Shown: one piece after another, positions 1 to 8,004 of the stretch
How positions within the stretch are numbered: position 1 is the stretch's first letter
How the letters are laid out: each line of letters begins with the position of its first letter
Assembly (NCBI GenBank): GCA_964612995.1
Contig: CAZTGE010000105.1
Coordinates: 1-14,575, forward strand
Direction of reading: 5' to 3'
From: SLQH01 sp964612995
GTDB taxonomy: Bacteria; Planctomycetota; UBA11346
Length of the DNA stretch: 14,575 nucleotides
Notes under the pieces: generated by a model
What the model was told of the DNA's origin: nothing
Database searches by the model: none
The model's input: only the letters and a program-made list of their open reading frames with translations
Translations under genes and position numbers: made by a program

Positions 1-42
1 TCGCTCTGCGCTGCGCGCAGTCGCCCCCGCTACGCCCCCATT

Positions 43-94
43 CCATTCCCCTGGAGAAGTGCGCATGACCATGCGCACTTCTCCAGGGGAATGG
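43..94. repeat. Perfect 25-bp-arm palindrome (hairpin/cruciform)
   Basis: Positions 43-67 are the exact reverse complement of 70-94, with only two bases (68-69) between the arms. One wobble and one further pair extend the stem to 41/96. There is no T-run on either side, so it does not look like an intrinsic terminator for either strand. It lies just upstream of a candidate promoter. Bases 1-42 to its left are a GC-rich stretch with a short palindrome (11-20) and no recognisable gene. The structure is seen directly; its role (extragenic palindrome, mRNA-stabilising hairpin, protein-binding site or remnant of a mobile element) is unknown. Confidence 0.9.
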
Positions 95-106
95 GATAGT
101 CTGATG

Positions 107-134
107 TGGACAACTGCCGACCGTTCGCTAGTAT
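107..134 (+). promoter_or_regulatory. Candidate sigma-70 promoter of the amidase gene
   Basis: TGGACA (107-112, five of six matches to TTGACA) is followed after 16 bp by TAGTAT (129-134, four of six matches to TATAAT). Transcription would start near 141, giving a leader of about 50 bases before the ATG at 190. It sits 12 bp downstream of the long palindrome, so the palindrome could influence it. Inferred from consensus matching only. Confidence 0.4.
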
Positions 135-189
135 GCGGCGCGTTCCGTACAGATCGTGAACAGATCACGGCTTCCCGCGGAGAGCGCCC

Positions 190-1005
190 ATGGCCGCCCT
201 CGATCGCCGCAGCTTTCTCATCGGTCTCGGCGTCTGTGCCCTCGGTGCATGTGCCCGCGGAGTCCCCACTGGCATCGCCCGCGGCCTGCGCTACCGCTCC
301 CAGCCCGGCGACACGCTCTCCGCGATCGCCCGCCGAGCCGGGATCCCGCTACAGCAGGTCATCGCGGCCAACGACCTGCGTGGCATCCACCTGCGTCCCG
401 GCACGGTCCTGATCCTGCCCGGGGTGCGTCGTCTCGGGCCCGACCCCCTCGCGCCACCGCCTGTCGAACCGACGCCGGCCGCGGCCCAAAGAGCCGATTA
501 CTGCCTGGTATCCCGCCGCGATTGGGGTGCGCCACCGATCAAGACCAACCACGACCCGATGCGCGGCGTATCGCGCATCACCATCCACCACACCGGCCAC
601 ATCGCCGGAATGGATACACTCTCGGACCGGGACCTGGTGCAATCCATCACCAAATACCATCGTGATCACAAGAGGTGGGCCGATATCGGCTACCATTATC
701 TCGTCGGTCGCGACGGCAAGATCTACGCCGGTCGCCCACCGCAGATCCAGGGCGCGCACTCCGGCGGGAGCAACAACGAACACAACCTCGGCGTGGCGAT
801 GATCGGTTGCTTCGACTACGCACTACCGCACCAGCGCCAGCTACAGGCGCTCTCGTCCCTGGTCCGCGACCTCGGTCGCAAACATGCAGTGGCCCGCCAC
901 CGCATCCTCGCGCACCGCGACCTGGGCGTGACCGACTGCCCTGGCGACGCGCTCTATCGCTGGTTCCGGCGCCATCGCGATAGCGAGTTGACCACCCCCA
1001 GCTGA
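190..1005 (+). CDS. Tat-type lipoprotein LysM/N-acetylmuramoyl-L-alanine amidase
   Basis: A 271-aa peptidoglycan amidase predicted to cut the bond between N-acetylmuramic acid and the L-alanine of the stem peptide. The N-terminus carries a twin-arginine motif (DRRSFLIG, residues 5-12), a short hydrophobic segment and a lipobox LGAC with Cys21, which suggests a Tat-exported, membrane-anchored lipoprotein. Residues about 34-78 form one LysM domain (GDTLSAIARRAG). Residues about 104-260 are an Amidase_2/PGRP domain with IHHTGH (His133), GYHYLVG (Tyr168), the segment around NLGVAMIG (199-206) and AHRDLGVTDCPG. By comparison with T7 lysozyme, His133, His242 and Cys250 would bind zinc, and all are present. 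The ATG at 190 is preceded by GGAG (179-182) at 7-nt spacing. The next gene is also secreted and lies 112 bp downstream on the same strand. The family call is secure; use of the Tat route is an inference from the signal sequence. Confidence 0.93.
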   Translation: MAALDRRSFLIGLGVCALGACARGVPTGIARGLRYRSQPGDTLSAIARRAGIPLQQVIAANDLRGIHLRPGTVLILPGVRRLGPDPLAPPPVEPTPAAAQRADYCLVSRRDWGAPPIKTNHDPMRGVSRITIHHTGHIAGMDTLSDRDLVQSITKYHRDHKRWADIGYHYLVGRDGKIYAGRPPQIQGAHSGGSNNEHNLGVAMIGCFDYALPHQRQLQALSSLVRDLGRKHAVARHRILAHRDLGVTDCPGDALYRWFRRHRDSELTTPS

Positions 1006-1023
1006 GCCCGTCTGCGTGCATCC

Positions 1024-1052
1024 CCACCGCTCCAGCGGTGGCCCGGTCCGGG
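1024..1052 (+). other. Two small hairpins between amidase and hydrolase genes
   Basis: Bases 1024-1031 pair with 1034-1041 across a two-base loop, and 1042-1046 pair with 1048-1052 across one base. Neither stem is followed by a T-run, so they are not convincing intrinsic terminators. They may attenuate read-through or protect an mRNA end. No gene is visible between 1006 and 1117. Confidence 0.3.
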
Positions 1053-1117
1053 AATCACGTTACCGTTCGCCCGCATCTCCGTTACCTGAGCACACCGATC
1101 GCGAGGTAGCTCTGTCG

Positions 1118-4100
1118 ATGCGTCTTGTCGTTCTCCCGTTCCTGCTCGCACTGGCCGCTCTCGCCCCGCCGCTGGGGGCGCAGACCTGGCCGATCGACCT
1201 CGCCCTGCACGAGGACGCCTGTCAGGTCGTCGCCCTGGGCGACCAGGAGCTGCGCAGCGTCGATGCCCTGCAGCTGAGCTGGCCCACCGCGCCGAGCACC
1301 GGCAGCGGATGGATCGAATGCTGCCTGCTGACCAACGACCAGCGCTTCTACGCCACCGCCATGCCGCTGCGCCTGGAGCGCCACGCCGAGGGGCTGAGCG
1401 TTCCGCTGCGCGCCGGGGCCTGGTGCGGCGAGGATGGCAGCCTGAGCACCGAGGCCCTGCGCGGGGTACGCCAGCTGTGGATCCGGGTCCATGGCGTCGG
1501 CACCGATGCCGGCGCGCGTCTGCGCGGCCAGCTCACGATCCAGCGCGGTGCAGCTCAGACCCGGGAACGCAGCCTGCAGCTGCTCGCCGCAGGCCTGATC
1601 GACCGCGGCGTCTGGCGCGAGTTGCACTTCCGCCTCCTCGGCCCCTTCCCACCCGATCCGCGCTGCACCGTGCTCACGCCCGATGGCGCGGCCCTGCCCT
1701 GCTTTCTCGACCAGCCCTGCGACGTGGTCGCCGGCCGCTGGCATCCACGTGGACCGACCCGGTTCACCCTGCGTCTGCGAGCCGACGAACAGCTCGCCGA
1801 GGGCTGGCGCGTGCGCGTGGGCCCGGAGGACGCGCCGCTGTGGACCTCGCCAGGCCTGCCGGCCCACGAGCAGGTCGTCGCCAGCATCCCCCTGAGCGAG
1901 CGCCCCGCCGGGCTGCTGCCCCTGCCCAGCTCACCGGGCTGGCGGGGCCACTATGTCAAGATCGGCCCCGACGGCGCGCGCGAACGCCTGAGCGGCTGCT
2001 GCGCCGGGCCTGCACTCGCACCGATCCTGTTCTGGCGAGAGTCCTGGACCGGTTTCCGCGGCCCGACGGCCATCGGCCATCCCTACGCCGTGGCCTTCGA
2101 CCGTGCCCTCGCTGGCGGGGTGGCGGCGATCGACCTCCTGCCGCAACGCCTGTTCGAAGAGCAGGGCGCCTTCCGTTTCGGCCTCGCCCCGCTCCACGCC
2201 AGCGCCGGCGGGCCCTGGTCAGCGCCGCAGGAGGCCTTCACCGATCCCCGCGCGCTGCACCGGCTCGAGCAACACGCACGCGCGATCATCGCCCGTGCCC
2301 GCGCCGCGCCTGAACTCGCGGCCTGGCGCGTGAGCTGCGTCCAGAGCGCCAACAACCCCGAGCAGCGCGAACGGCTCGATCGCTTCGTCCGCACGCTCTG
2401 GTCGCTGGTGCATCGCTTCGATGGCCGCGAACTGCACATCCGCCATCCCCAGGCGGTCGACTATGCCAAGGTCGAGCCTGAGACAGGACCGTGGTTCAGC
2501 TTCGAACCGGGCGAAGCCGCCCTGGGCGAACATCGCTGGATGCTCGGTGTCGCCCCACCGCCGCCCCCGCCCCTGCGCTACCGCAACGTGCACGCCCACA
2601 GCGAGCCGATCCGTCTGGCCACCGGCAAGGAGGAGCGCGAGCGCCGCGCACTCACGAGCGAGGCCCACGCCAGCCATGGCAACCGTTCGCTCGCCCTCCC
2701 GCTCACCCGCCAGGTGGCCGGCACGGTGCAGGCCGAACCGGTGGCCGTGGTGCGCGCGCTCGATGCCAACACCTTCGGCCTCGACCGGCTCGAGCTCGAT
2801 GTGCTGCTGCGCGGTAGCGGCATGGTCGAACTGCACTGCTGGGTCACCGACCACCACCACCGCTGGTACCAGCAATGCATCGAACCGATCCGCGCCAACG
2901 CCCCCTGGCAGACCCTGGGCGTCGACTTCTCGCCGCGCGCCGCCTGGCGGCCGGTGGGGCACGACCACCCGTGGACCGGGCTTGAGAAACGCCGCCTCCG
3001 CCTGCTCGGCTTTGTCGCCTATCCGCATCACGAACCGGGAGCGACGGTGCGCTCGAGCGTGCTGCACATCGATCGTCTGCGCCGTTTCGGCTGGCCGCGC
3101 GAACACATTCCCCAGCTCGAGTTGCGCGACCTCGATCCGCTACCGCAACGCAGCGCCTGCTACGCCAACCTCAGCGCCAGCTTCGATCTGAGCTTGCGCT
3201 CACGTAATCCCTACGATCCCGAACACGCCGATGTCATCGGCGAACTGCGCACCCCCGACGGCCGGGTCATCCGTCACCCCGCCTTCTGGTCCGAACCCTA
3301 CCGTCTGGACATGCGCGACGGCGTCGAACACGCGGTACCGGCCGGACCCGGCCGCTGGCACTGGCGCATCAGCCCGACCCGGCCGGGGACCTGGGCCTGG
3401 CGGCTGGTCGCGCGGATCAGACCGCGCGAAACCTGGCGCGAATGCAGCACGCCGTGGCGTGAGCTGATCGTCACCGCGCCGCCCGAGGACGCCCTGCTGC
3501 CGGTGACCCGCAGCGAGGATCCGGCCTGGTGGCAGACCGCCGACGGCGCGTGGTTCTACCCCATCGGCCTGAACATGCGTTCGCCCGGCGACGCGCGCCA
3601 GGACCTGGTGCTGAACAACGCCGGCGCCGAACGCCGCAGCGCGGATTGGGAGCGTCTCGGCACCGGGGCCTACGCCGACTGGTTCGCGCGCATGCAGGCC
3701 AACGGCATCGACTTTGCCCGGGTGTGGATGTGCCCCTGGTGGTGCGGCCTGGAGTGGGGCAGCGGCTGGGACGAATTCGGCGGATTGACCGATTACAACC
3801 AGGCCGCCGCCGCGCGCCTCGACCGGGTGATGCAACTCGCCGCCGAGCACGGGATCTACATCCAGCTCGAACTGCAGAACCACGGCATGACCAGCACCGA
3901 TGTCGACGAGCAATGGACGCCGACCCCCGAAGATCCCGGCAGCCCCTACAACGTGGTCAACGGCGGCCCCTGCGATTCAGCGATCGATTTCTTCCGCGAC
4001 CCCGAAGCCTGGGACATCCACGCCAAGCGCCTGCGCTACACCGTGGCCCGTTGGGGCCATTGCAGCCACCTGATGGCCTGGGTCCTCTCCAGCGAGATGG

Positions 4101-5077
4101 AATTCACCGCCCCGTTCTTCTACGAGGCCTACCGCCCCGGTTACAACGACCCCTTCGCGACCAGCCCCACCCTCACCGCCTGGATCGAACGCTCCCTGGC
4201 CTGGTTCCGCGAACACGACTTCCTGCAGCGACCGGTATCGATCCACTTCAGCCATCCCTGGCGCGCGAAGAAGATCTGGGCCCTCGAAGGCCTCGGCTTC
4301 TCCTACAGCAACGCCTACACCGGATTCCAAAGCAAGATGGGCAAGCTCGGGGGCCCGACGGCCGGCCTCGGCAGCGCCATGCACCATTACCTCAATTCCC
4401 ACTTCCCCCCCTGGCGCCACCAGCGCCCGACGATGATCGGCGAATGGGGTGGCCATTGGGAGGAACGCGATTCCGCCACCCTCGCCGCCGAACTGCACAC
4501 CGGCCTGTGGATGCAGGCCAACCTCCCCCTCGGCGGCAACGTCGGTTTCTGGTGGTGGCTGTGGGTCGACGCCACCGACAGCTGGGACGAATATGCGGCC
4601 ATCCGCAATTACGTTGCCGGTGAGGACCCGCGCGCTCAGGGCATGCGCCCGCAACGCCCGCGGATCCGGGGCGGCAAACGCAACGCCTGGCTCTACGGCA
4701 TGCGCGGCCGCGACCAACACCGTTACTACGCCTGGCTCGGCGGCCTCGACCGCGATCTCGATCTGCGCAACGACGAAGACTGCGGCACCGCCGAGATCAT
4801 CACCGGCGAACCCGGCAGCACCTGGCGCATCGAACGCTGGCGCTGCAGCGACGGCACGCGCATCGCCACCACCACCGCCACCGCCGACGATGGCGGCCTG
4901 CTGCATATTCCGCTCGGCGCGCTCGACCCCGACGCAGCGTTCAAGCTCGACCGGGTCGCGCCGACCCGCGATGCGCAGCCGGACACCACGACGACCGATG
5001 CGCCCGAGCAACCGACCAGCGGACAGACGCCGACTCCGCAGCGCGCCGGGAGCGACGATGGCCGGCCCGGCGGCTGA
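1118..5077 (+). CDS. Giant secreted glycoside-hydrolase-like protein (DUF5060 plus GH-A-like barrel)
   Basis: A 1319-aa protein with a Sec signal peptide (MRLVV then a leucine/alanine core, probable cleavage after LGA at residue 21), so it acts outside the cytoplasm. The in-frame extension back to 1016 is disfavoured because the ATG at 1118 gives the signal peptide and has a GAGGT-type ribosome site before it. Residues ~22-680 are not assignable to a named family, but two similar beta-rich modules start near GSG at 62 and GSG at 566. Residues ~681-790 resemble a DUF5060 beta-sandwich (RNPYDPEHADVIGELRTPDG). Residues ~795-1180 look like a clan GH-A TIM barrel: candidate acid/base Glu993 in WVLSSEMEF and candidate nucleophile Glu1109 in MIGEWGGHW. 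A further beta domain and a Thr/Pro-rich tail (from about 1289) follow. Substrate is unknown; a polysaccharide is likely. The acid/base Glu is preceded by Ser rather than the Asn usual in this clan. No partner exopolysaccharide gene is visible. Confidence 0.85.
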   Translation: MRLVVLPFLLALAALAPPLGAQTWPIDLALHEDACQVVALGDQELRSVDALQLSWPTAPSTGSGWIECCLLTNDQRFYATAMPLRLERHAEGLSVPLRAGAWCGEDGSLSTEALRGVRQLWIRVHGVGTDAGARLRGQLTIQRGAAQTRERSLQLLAAGLIDRGVWRELHFRLLGPFPPDPRCTVLTPDGAALPCFLDQPCDVVAGRWHPRGPTRFTLRLRADEQLAEGWRVRVGPEDAPLWTSPGLPAHEQVVASIPLSERPAGLLPLPSSPGWRGHYVKIGPDGARERLSGCCAGPALAPILFWRESWTGFRGPTAIGHPYAVAFDRALAGGVAAIDLLPQRLFEEQGAFRFGLAPLHASAGGPWSAPQEAFTDPRALHRLEQHARAIIARARAAPELAAWRVSCVQSANNPEQRERLDRFVRTLWSLVHRFDGRELHIRHPQAVDYAKVEPETGPWFSFEPGEAALGEHRWMLGVAPPPPPPLRYRNVHAHSEPIRLATGKEERERRALTSEAHASHGNRSLALPLTRQVAGTVQAEPVAVVRALDANTFGLDRLELDVLLRGSGMVELHCWVTDHHHRWYQQCIEPIRANAPWQTLGVDFSPRAAWRPVGHDHPWTGLEKRRLRLLGFVAYPHHEPGATVRSSVLHIDRLRRFGWPREHIPQLELRDLDPLPQRSACYANLSASFDLSLRSRNPYDPEHADVIGELRTPDGRVIRHPAFWSEPYRLDMRDGVEHAVPAGPGRWHWRISPTRPGTWAWRLVARIRPRETWRECSTPWRELIVTAPPEDALLPVTRSEDPAWWQTADGAWFYPIGLNMRSPGDARQDLVLNNAGAERRSADWERLGTGAYADWFARMQANGIDFARVWMCPWWCGLEWGSGWDEFGGLTDYNQAAAARLDRVMQLAAEHGIYIQLELQNHGMTSTDVDEQWTPTPEDPGSPYNVVNGGPCDSAIDFFRDPEAWDIHAKRLRYTVARWGHCSHLMAWVLSSEMEFTAPFFYEAYRPGYNDPFATSPTLTAWIERSLAWFREHDFLQRPVSIHFSHPWRAKKIWALEGLGFSYSNAYTGFQSKMGKLGGPTAGLGSAMHHYLNSHFPPWRHQRPTMIGEWGGHWEERDSATLAAELHTGLWMQANLPLGGNVGFWWWLWVDATDSWDEYAAIRNYVAGEDPRAQGMRPQRPRIRGGKRNAWLYGMRGRDQHRYYAWLGGLDRDLDLRNDEDCGTAEIITGEPGSTWRIERWRCSDGTRIATTTATADDGGLLHIPLGALDPDAAFKLDRVAPTRDAQPDTTTTDAPEQPTSGQTPTPQRAGSDDGRPGG

Positions 5078-5116
5078 TCCGCGACAGCAACCATGAAGGC
5101 CAGGTGGCCGCTGCTC

Positions 5117-5297
5117 TAGCCCGGATCCTTCATGAGGATCGTCGCGAAAAGTCGTGGCGTGCTGTCAATGCAGGGCTTCGCGACCAAGGCGAACCGGAGC
5201 GTAGCAGCGCTACGTGAGGATCCGCCGACCGAGCGAAGTCCTGTAATGGCGGTGCGATACGGCTTTGCAGCAGATTTCTCATGAGGGATGCGGGCTA
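5117..5297. mobile_element. 181-bp MITE-like element with TA ends
   Basis: Bases 5117-5138 match the reverse complement of 5276-5297 at 19 of 22 positions. Both ends begin with TA followed by GCCCG. This is the form expected of a miniature element mobilised by an IS630/Tc1-mariner-type transposase, which duplicates the dinucleotide TA. There is no room for a transposase gene. A small internal palindrome occupies 5200-5214. The right end overlaps the last codon of the minus-strand DUF790 gene, whose TAG stop is the first three bases of the inverted repeat. The left end lies 39 bp after the hydrolase stop. Structure is seen directly; the transposase family is inferred from the TA ends. Confidence 0.75.
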
Positions 5298-6488
5298 GCC
5301 CGCCAACACCGCCTCGACGCTGCTGCGCACGGCGCGGGCCACCGGAAAACCGCTGAAGTGGAAGATCCGCTCCGCGCAAGGGTTCTCGCTGAGCGAACGC
5401 GCGTACGCCGAGCGTTTGGCCACCGCGCGATCAACGCCCAACACCAGCTGCGGCAGCTCGCCGGCGGCGAGTTGCCGTAGCCGGCGCTCGAGGCAGGCGG
5501 CATGCCAGCGATGAATCAGCTCGACCGGCACCGGCGGGCCCACCCCGGTGGCGACGGCGAAATCCGGCACCACGATCTCGCCACCGGAAACCAGGAGCGG
5601 CTCGGGGTCGCCCAAGATGCGCCAATCGGACAGCTTGGCTTCCAGCCGCTGCCCGAGCTCGCGCAGCTCGTCTGGGATATAGCCGAGATAGGCGCTGCTG
5701 CCGCGCAGACCGGTATCCACGCCGATGCGCAGGCGCGCGCGCTCGCGCTCGAGCCGCACCGTGGCCTCGGCGCTCCAGGCCGGGGCGCAGGCGAGCGCGG
5801 GCAGGAACAATGCCAGCTGCATACCGTAGCGCGCGGCCTGATCGAGCACGCTGCCCGGGCCGCCGATCTCCAGTCGCAAGCCGGCTTCGCGGCGGGTGAT
5901 CTCGGCCAGCAGGCGATGGAAGCGCAAGGCCTTGAGCAACTGACGACTCGCCCCGGGCTCGGCCGTGGCCAGCTGGACCGTCAAGGTGTCAGCGCGCAAC
6001 AGCAGCCCCTGGACCTGGGCCAGATTGTAGCGATCGATCAGCTCCTGCGCCGACCACTCCGGCGCCTGCTCCAGCACCGCCGCCTCGGGCAGGTCGGCAT
6101 ACAAGCCTTCGGTCAGCTGCCGCGGGGTGACCGCCAGCTCCGCGGCCACCGCCTGGCGATGCGCGCTGACCGACTCCGGGGCCCGTATGAGCGACGCCGC
6201 GGCCGCCTGCAAGGCCGTACGCCTGAACGCGGCCGCATCCGCCGGATCGGCAAAAGCACAGGCATCCTGCACCAGTTTGCGCAAACCACGGGCGACGACC
6301 AGGCTACGCGCGCGGTAGAGCACCGGCTGCGCGGCCTCTTCTACCGCCGCCTGGGTCTGGCCGATCTGACCCCGGTAGTGCGCGAGCAGCGCCTCGGCCA
6401 GCGCGAGCAGCGCGGGGGTCGCGCGCAACAGCTGCGGCTCGACTTCGCCCTGGCGGATACGGTAACGCAGGAGGTCCTTGGTCAGCAT
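5295..6488 (-). CDS. DUF790/Bax1-like nuclease partner of XPB
   Basis: A 397-aa protein of the DUF790 family, whose archaeal member Bax1 binds XPB helicase and is a structure-specific endonuclease. The start MLTKDLLRYR (ATG at 6488) has the characteristic N-terminal pattern of the family; the longer frame back to 6542 would overlap the helicase gene and is rejected. The C-terminal third holds the nuclease-like signature: VVPDF with Asp309, then PVELIHRWH with Glu323, then LERRLRQL, matching the PD-(D/E)XK arrangement. The gene starts 4 bp after the helicase stop, so the two are certainly one operon. The stop codon TAG is provided by the terminal inverted repeat of the 181-bp element, so the natural C-terminus may have been trimmed. 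The function in bacteria is inferred from the archaeal pair: unwinding and cutting damaged DNA. Confidence 0.85.
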   Translation of the reverse strand: MLTKDLLRYRIRQGEVEPQLLRATPALLALAEALLAHYRGQIGQTQAAVEEAAQPVLYRARSLVVARGLRKLVQDACAFADPADAAAFRRTALQAAAASLIRAPESVSAHRQAVAAELAVTPRQLTEGLYADLPEAAVLEQAPEWSAQELIDRYNLAQVQGLLLRADTLTVQLATAEPGASRQLLKALRFHRLLAEITRREAGLRLEIGGPGSVLDQAARYGMQLALFLPALACAPAWSAEATVRLERERARLRIGVDTGLRGSSAYLGYIPDELRELGQRLEAKLSDWRILGDPEPLLVSGGEIVVPDFAVATGVGPPVPVELIHRWHAACLERRLRQLAAGELPQLVLGVDRAVAKRSAYARSLSENPCAERIFHFSGFPVARAVRSSVEAVLAG

Positions 6489-6492
6489 CGCT

Positions 6493-7860
6493 CTACTCGA
6501 AGGCCAGATGCGCACGGCGGCGCTCGGAGGTCGATTCCTCACCGGTACTCTGGCTGATCAACTCGTAGAGCACCGCCACCTTGCCATCGCGCGGACGCAG
6601 GATCCGTCCCAGCCGCTGGACGTGCTCGCGGGTCGAGCCGGTCCCGCTGACCACGATGCCGACGCTCGCCTCGGGCACGTCGACCCCCTCGTTGAGCACG
6701 CGCGAGGTCACCAGCACCGGCAACTCCCCGCCGCGGAAGGCGGCGAGCATCCATTTGCGCTCGGAGGCACGCGTGCGATGGGTGAGCACCGGCAAGACCA
6801 TCCAGGTGCCAATGACGTAGGCGGTGGCATTGTCGTCGGTGAACACGATGCAGCGTTCGCCGGCATGCGTGCGCAGCAAATCCCACACCGTACGCAGCTT
6901 GCCCCGGCTCGCGCGCGCGATGCGCTTCTGCTCGCGATAGGCCGCGAGCGCCGTCCGCCCCTCGGGGTCACGGGCCGCGGCGCGCAGGAAGGACTGCCAG
7001 CCGTCCGGACGCGAGAAGTCGATACCGCAACGACGGATGAACCCGATGTACACCGCGCGGTGCTCCGCGTAGCGCTCGGCCTCATCCTCGTCGAGGGCGA
7101 CCTTGACCAGTTCGGTGCGATAGGCCGAGAGGTACCGACCCTCGAGTTCGGGAATCGCCCGGTGGTAGACCTCGGGGCCGAGCAGTTCATCGAGCCGGGC
7201 ATGCATGCCATCGATGCGTTCGGGCGTGGCGGTCAGCCCGAGGCGGAACGGCGCGATCGCCTGTTCAGCCGCGCCCGCGGCGACCGGGGCGGGCAGGTGA
7301 TGGCATTCATCGCAGATCAGCAGGCCGAAGCGGTTGCCATGGTAACGCATGAACAGGATCGCCGAGTCGTAGGTCGCGACGGTGATCTCCTCGAGGATCT
7401 TGTCGCCGCCGCCGTAACGGCCGATCGCCACGCCGAGACGGCGCTCGAGTTCCTCGGCCCACTGACAGACCAGGTCGATGGTCGGGGCGAGGATCAGCGC
7501 GCTACGCCGCGCGGCGAGGATCGCCCGCAAGGCGACGTAGGTCTTGCCCGCGCCGGTCGGCAATACCACCACGCCTCGCCGTCTGGCCCCCTCCCACGCG
7601 CTCAGAGCTTCGGCCTGATAGTCGCGCGCGGCGAGCGGCGAGCGCTCGCTGAGCGTCAGCTCGCCGTAGCGCCGGGCCGCGTCGTCATAGGCCACGCCAG
7701 CGGCGTGCAGCGCCCGCAGGATCGGCGCATAGTCCATCGCCCGCGCGCGCCACAGCGCCGCGCGCTGGTCGTACACGCACCATGGCGCGAGCAGCTCGGC
7801 GGCCGGACCAGGGTCGGTGATCGCGAGTGTGCCGTCGTCGAAGGCCAGGCCCAGGCTCAT
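6493..7860 (-). CDS. XPB/Rad25-like superfamily 2 DNA helicase
   Basis: A 455-aa ATP-dependent DNA helicase. Visible motifs in order: RDYQAEAL (Q-like/motif 0, ~79-86), Walker A PTGAGKT (101-107), LAPTIDL (motif Ia, ~124-130), ATYDSAIL (~162-169), DECHH (184-188), LGLTATPER (207-215), then in the second RecA-like half CIVFTDD (~337-343), VLVTSRVLNEGVDVPEAS (motif V) and QRLGRILRP (motif VI, 415-423). The DECHH box and the immediate downstream DUF790 gene point to the XPB/Bax1 type rather than to general DEAD helicases. The ATG at 7860 (MSLGLAFDDG) is chosen. The open frame continues to 8049, but only by running through the 88-bp inserted element, and undoing the insertion would shift that frame. 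The ribosome site is weak. Confidence 0.87.
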   Translation of the reverse strand: MSLGLAFDDGTLAITDPGPAAELLAPWCVYDQRAALWRARAMDYAPILRALHAAGVAYDDAARRYGELTLSERSPLAARDYQAEALSAWEGARRRGVVVLPTGAGKTYVALRAILAARRSALILAPTIDLVCQWAEELERRLGVAIGRYGGGDKILEEITVATYDSAILFMRYHGNRFGLLICDECHHLPAPVAAGAAEQAIAPFRLGLTATPERIDGMHARLDELLGPEVYHRAIPELEGRYLSAYRTELVKVALDEDEAERYAEHRAVYIGFIRRCGIDFSRPDGWQSFLRAAARDPEGRTALAAYREQKRIARASRGKLRTVWDLLRTHAGERCIVFTDDNATAYVIGTWMVLPVLTHRTRASERKWMLAAFRGGELPVLVTSRVLNEGVDVPEASVGIVVSGTGSTREHVQRLGRILRPRDGKVAVLYELISQSTGEESTSERRRAHLAFE

Positions 7861-7916
7861 GGCGGCCAGACTCGCGCCAGCGCACGGTGACGCAATGCCC
7901 AGGGGCGCCGAGCAAT

Positions 7917-8004
7917 CAGGGCGACTCAAAGCTTGCGCATGAGGGCCATGCCTCGCCTCCACCTGCGTCATCGGCGCTCCCGGGGCGAGCTTTGAGTCGC
8001 CCTG
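7917..8004. mobile_element. 88-bp miniature insertion element with 10-bp target duplication
   Basis: The ends are 20-bp inverted repeats, 7917-7936 (CAGGGCGACTCAAAGCTTGC) and 7985-8004, with a single mismatch. The 48-bp interior has no coding capacity. The element is flanked by perfect direct repeats GCCGAGCAAT at 7907-7916 and 8005-8014, the target-site duplication expected from transposition. A 10-bp duplication and CAGGG ends would suit an IS4- or ISAs1-like transposase, but the parent cannot be named from this sequence. It sits in the region between the divergent helicase and symporter genes, 57 bp upstream of the helicase start and 153 bp upstream of the symporter start. Confidence 0.9.

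Noticed and set aside
1016..1117. N-terminal extension of the hydrolase reading frame
   Set aside because: It is rich in Arg/Pro/Ser and would bury the signal peptide that begins at 1118, which has its own ribosome site.
5116..5379. Minus-strand 87-codon open frame at the 181-bp element
   Set aside because: Most of it is the miniature element read through; the rest is the DUF790 gene in another frame.
5502..7890. Long plus-strand open frames opposite the nuclease and helicase genes
   Set aside because: They are antisense shadows caused by high GC content; the minus strand has the clear family motifs.
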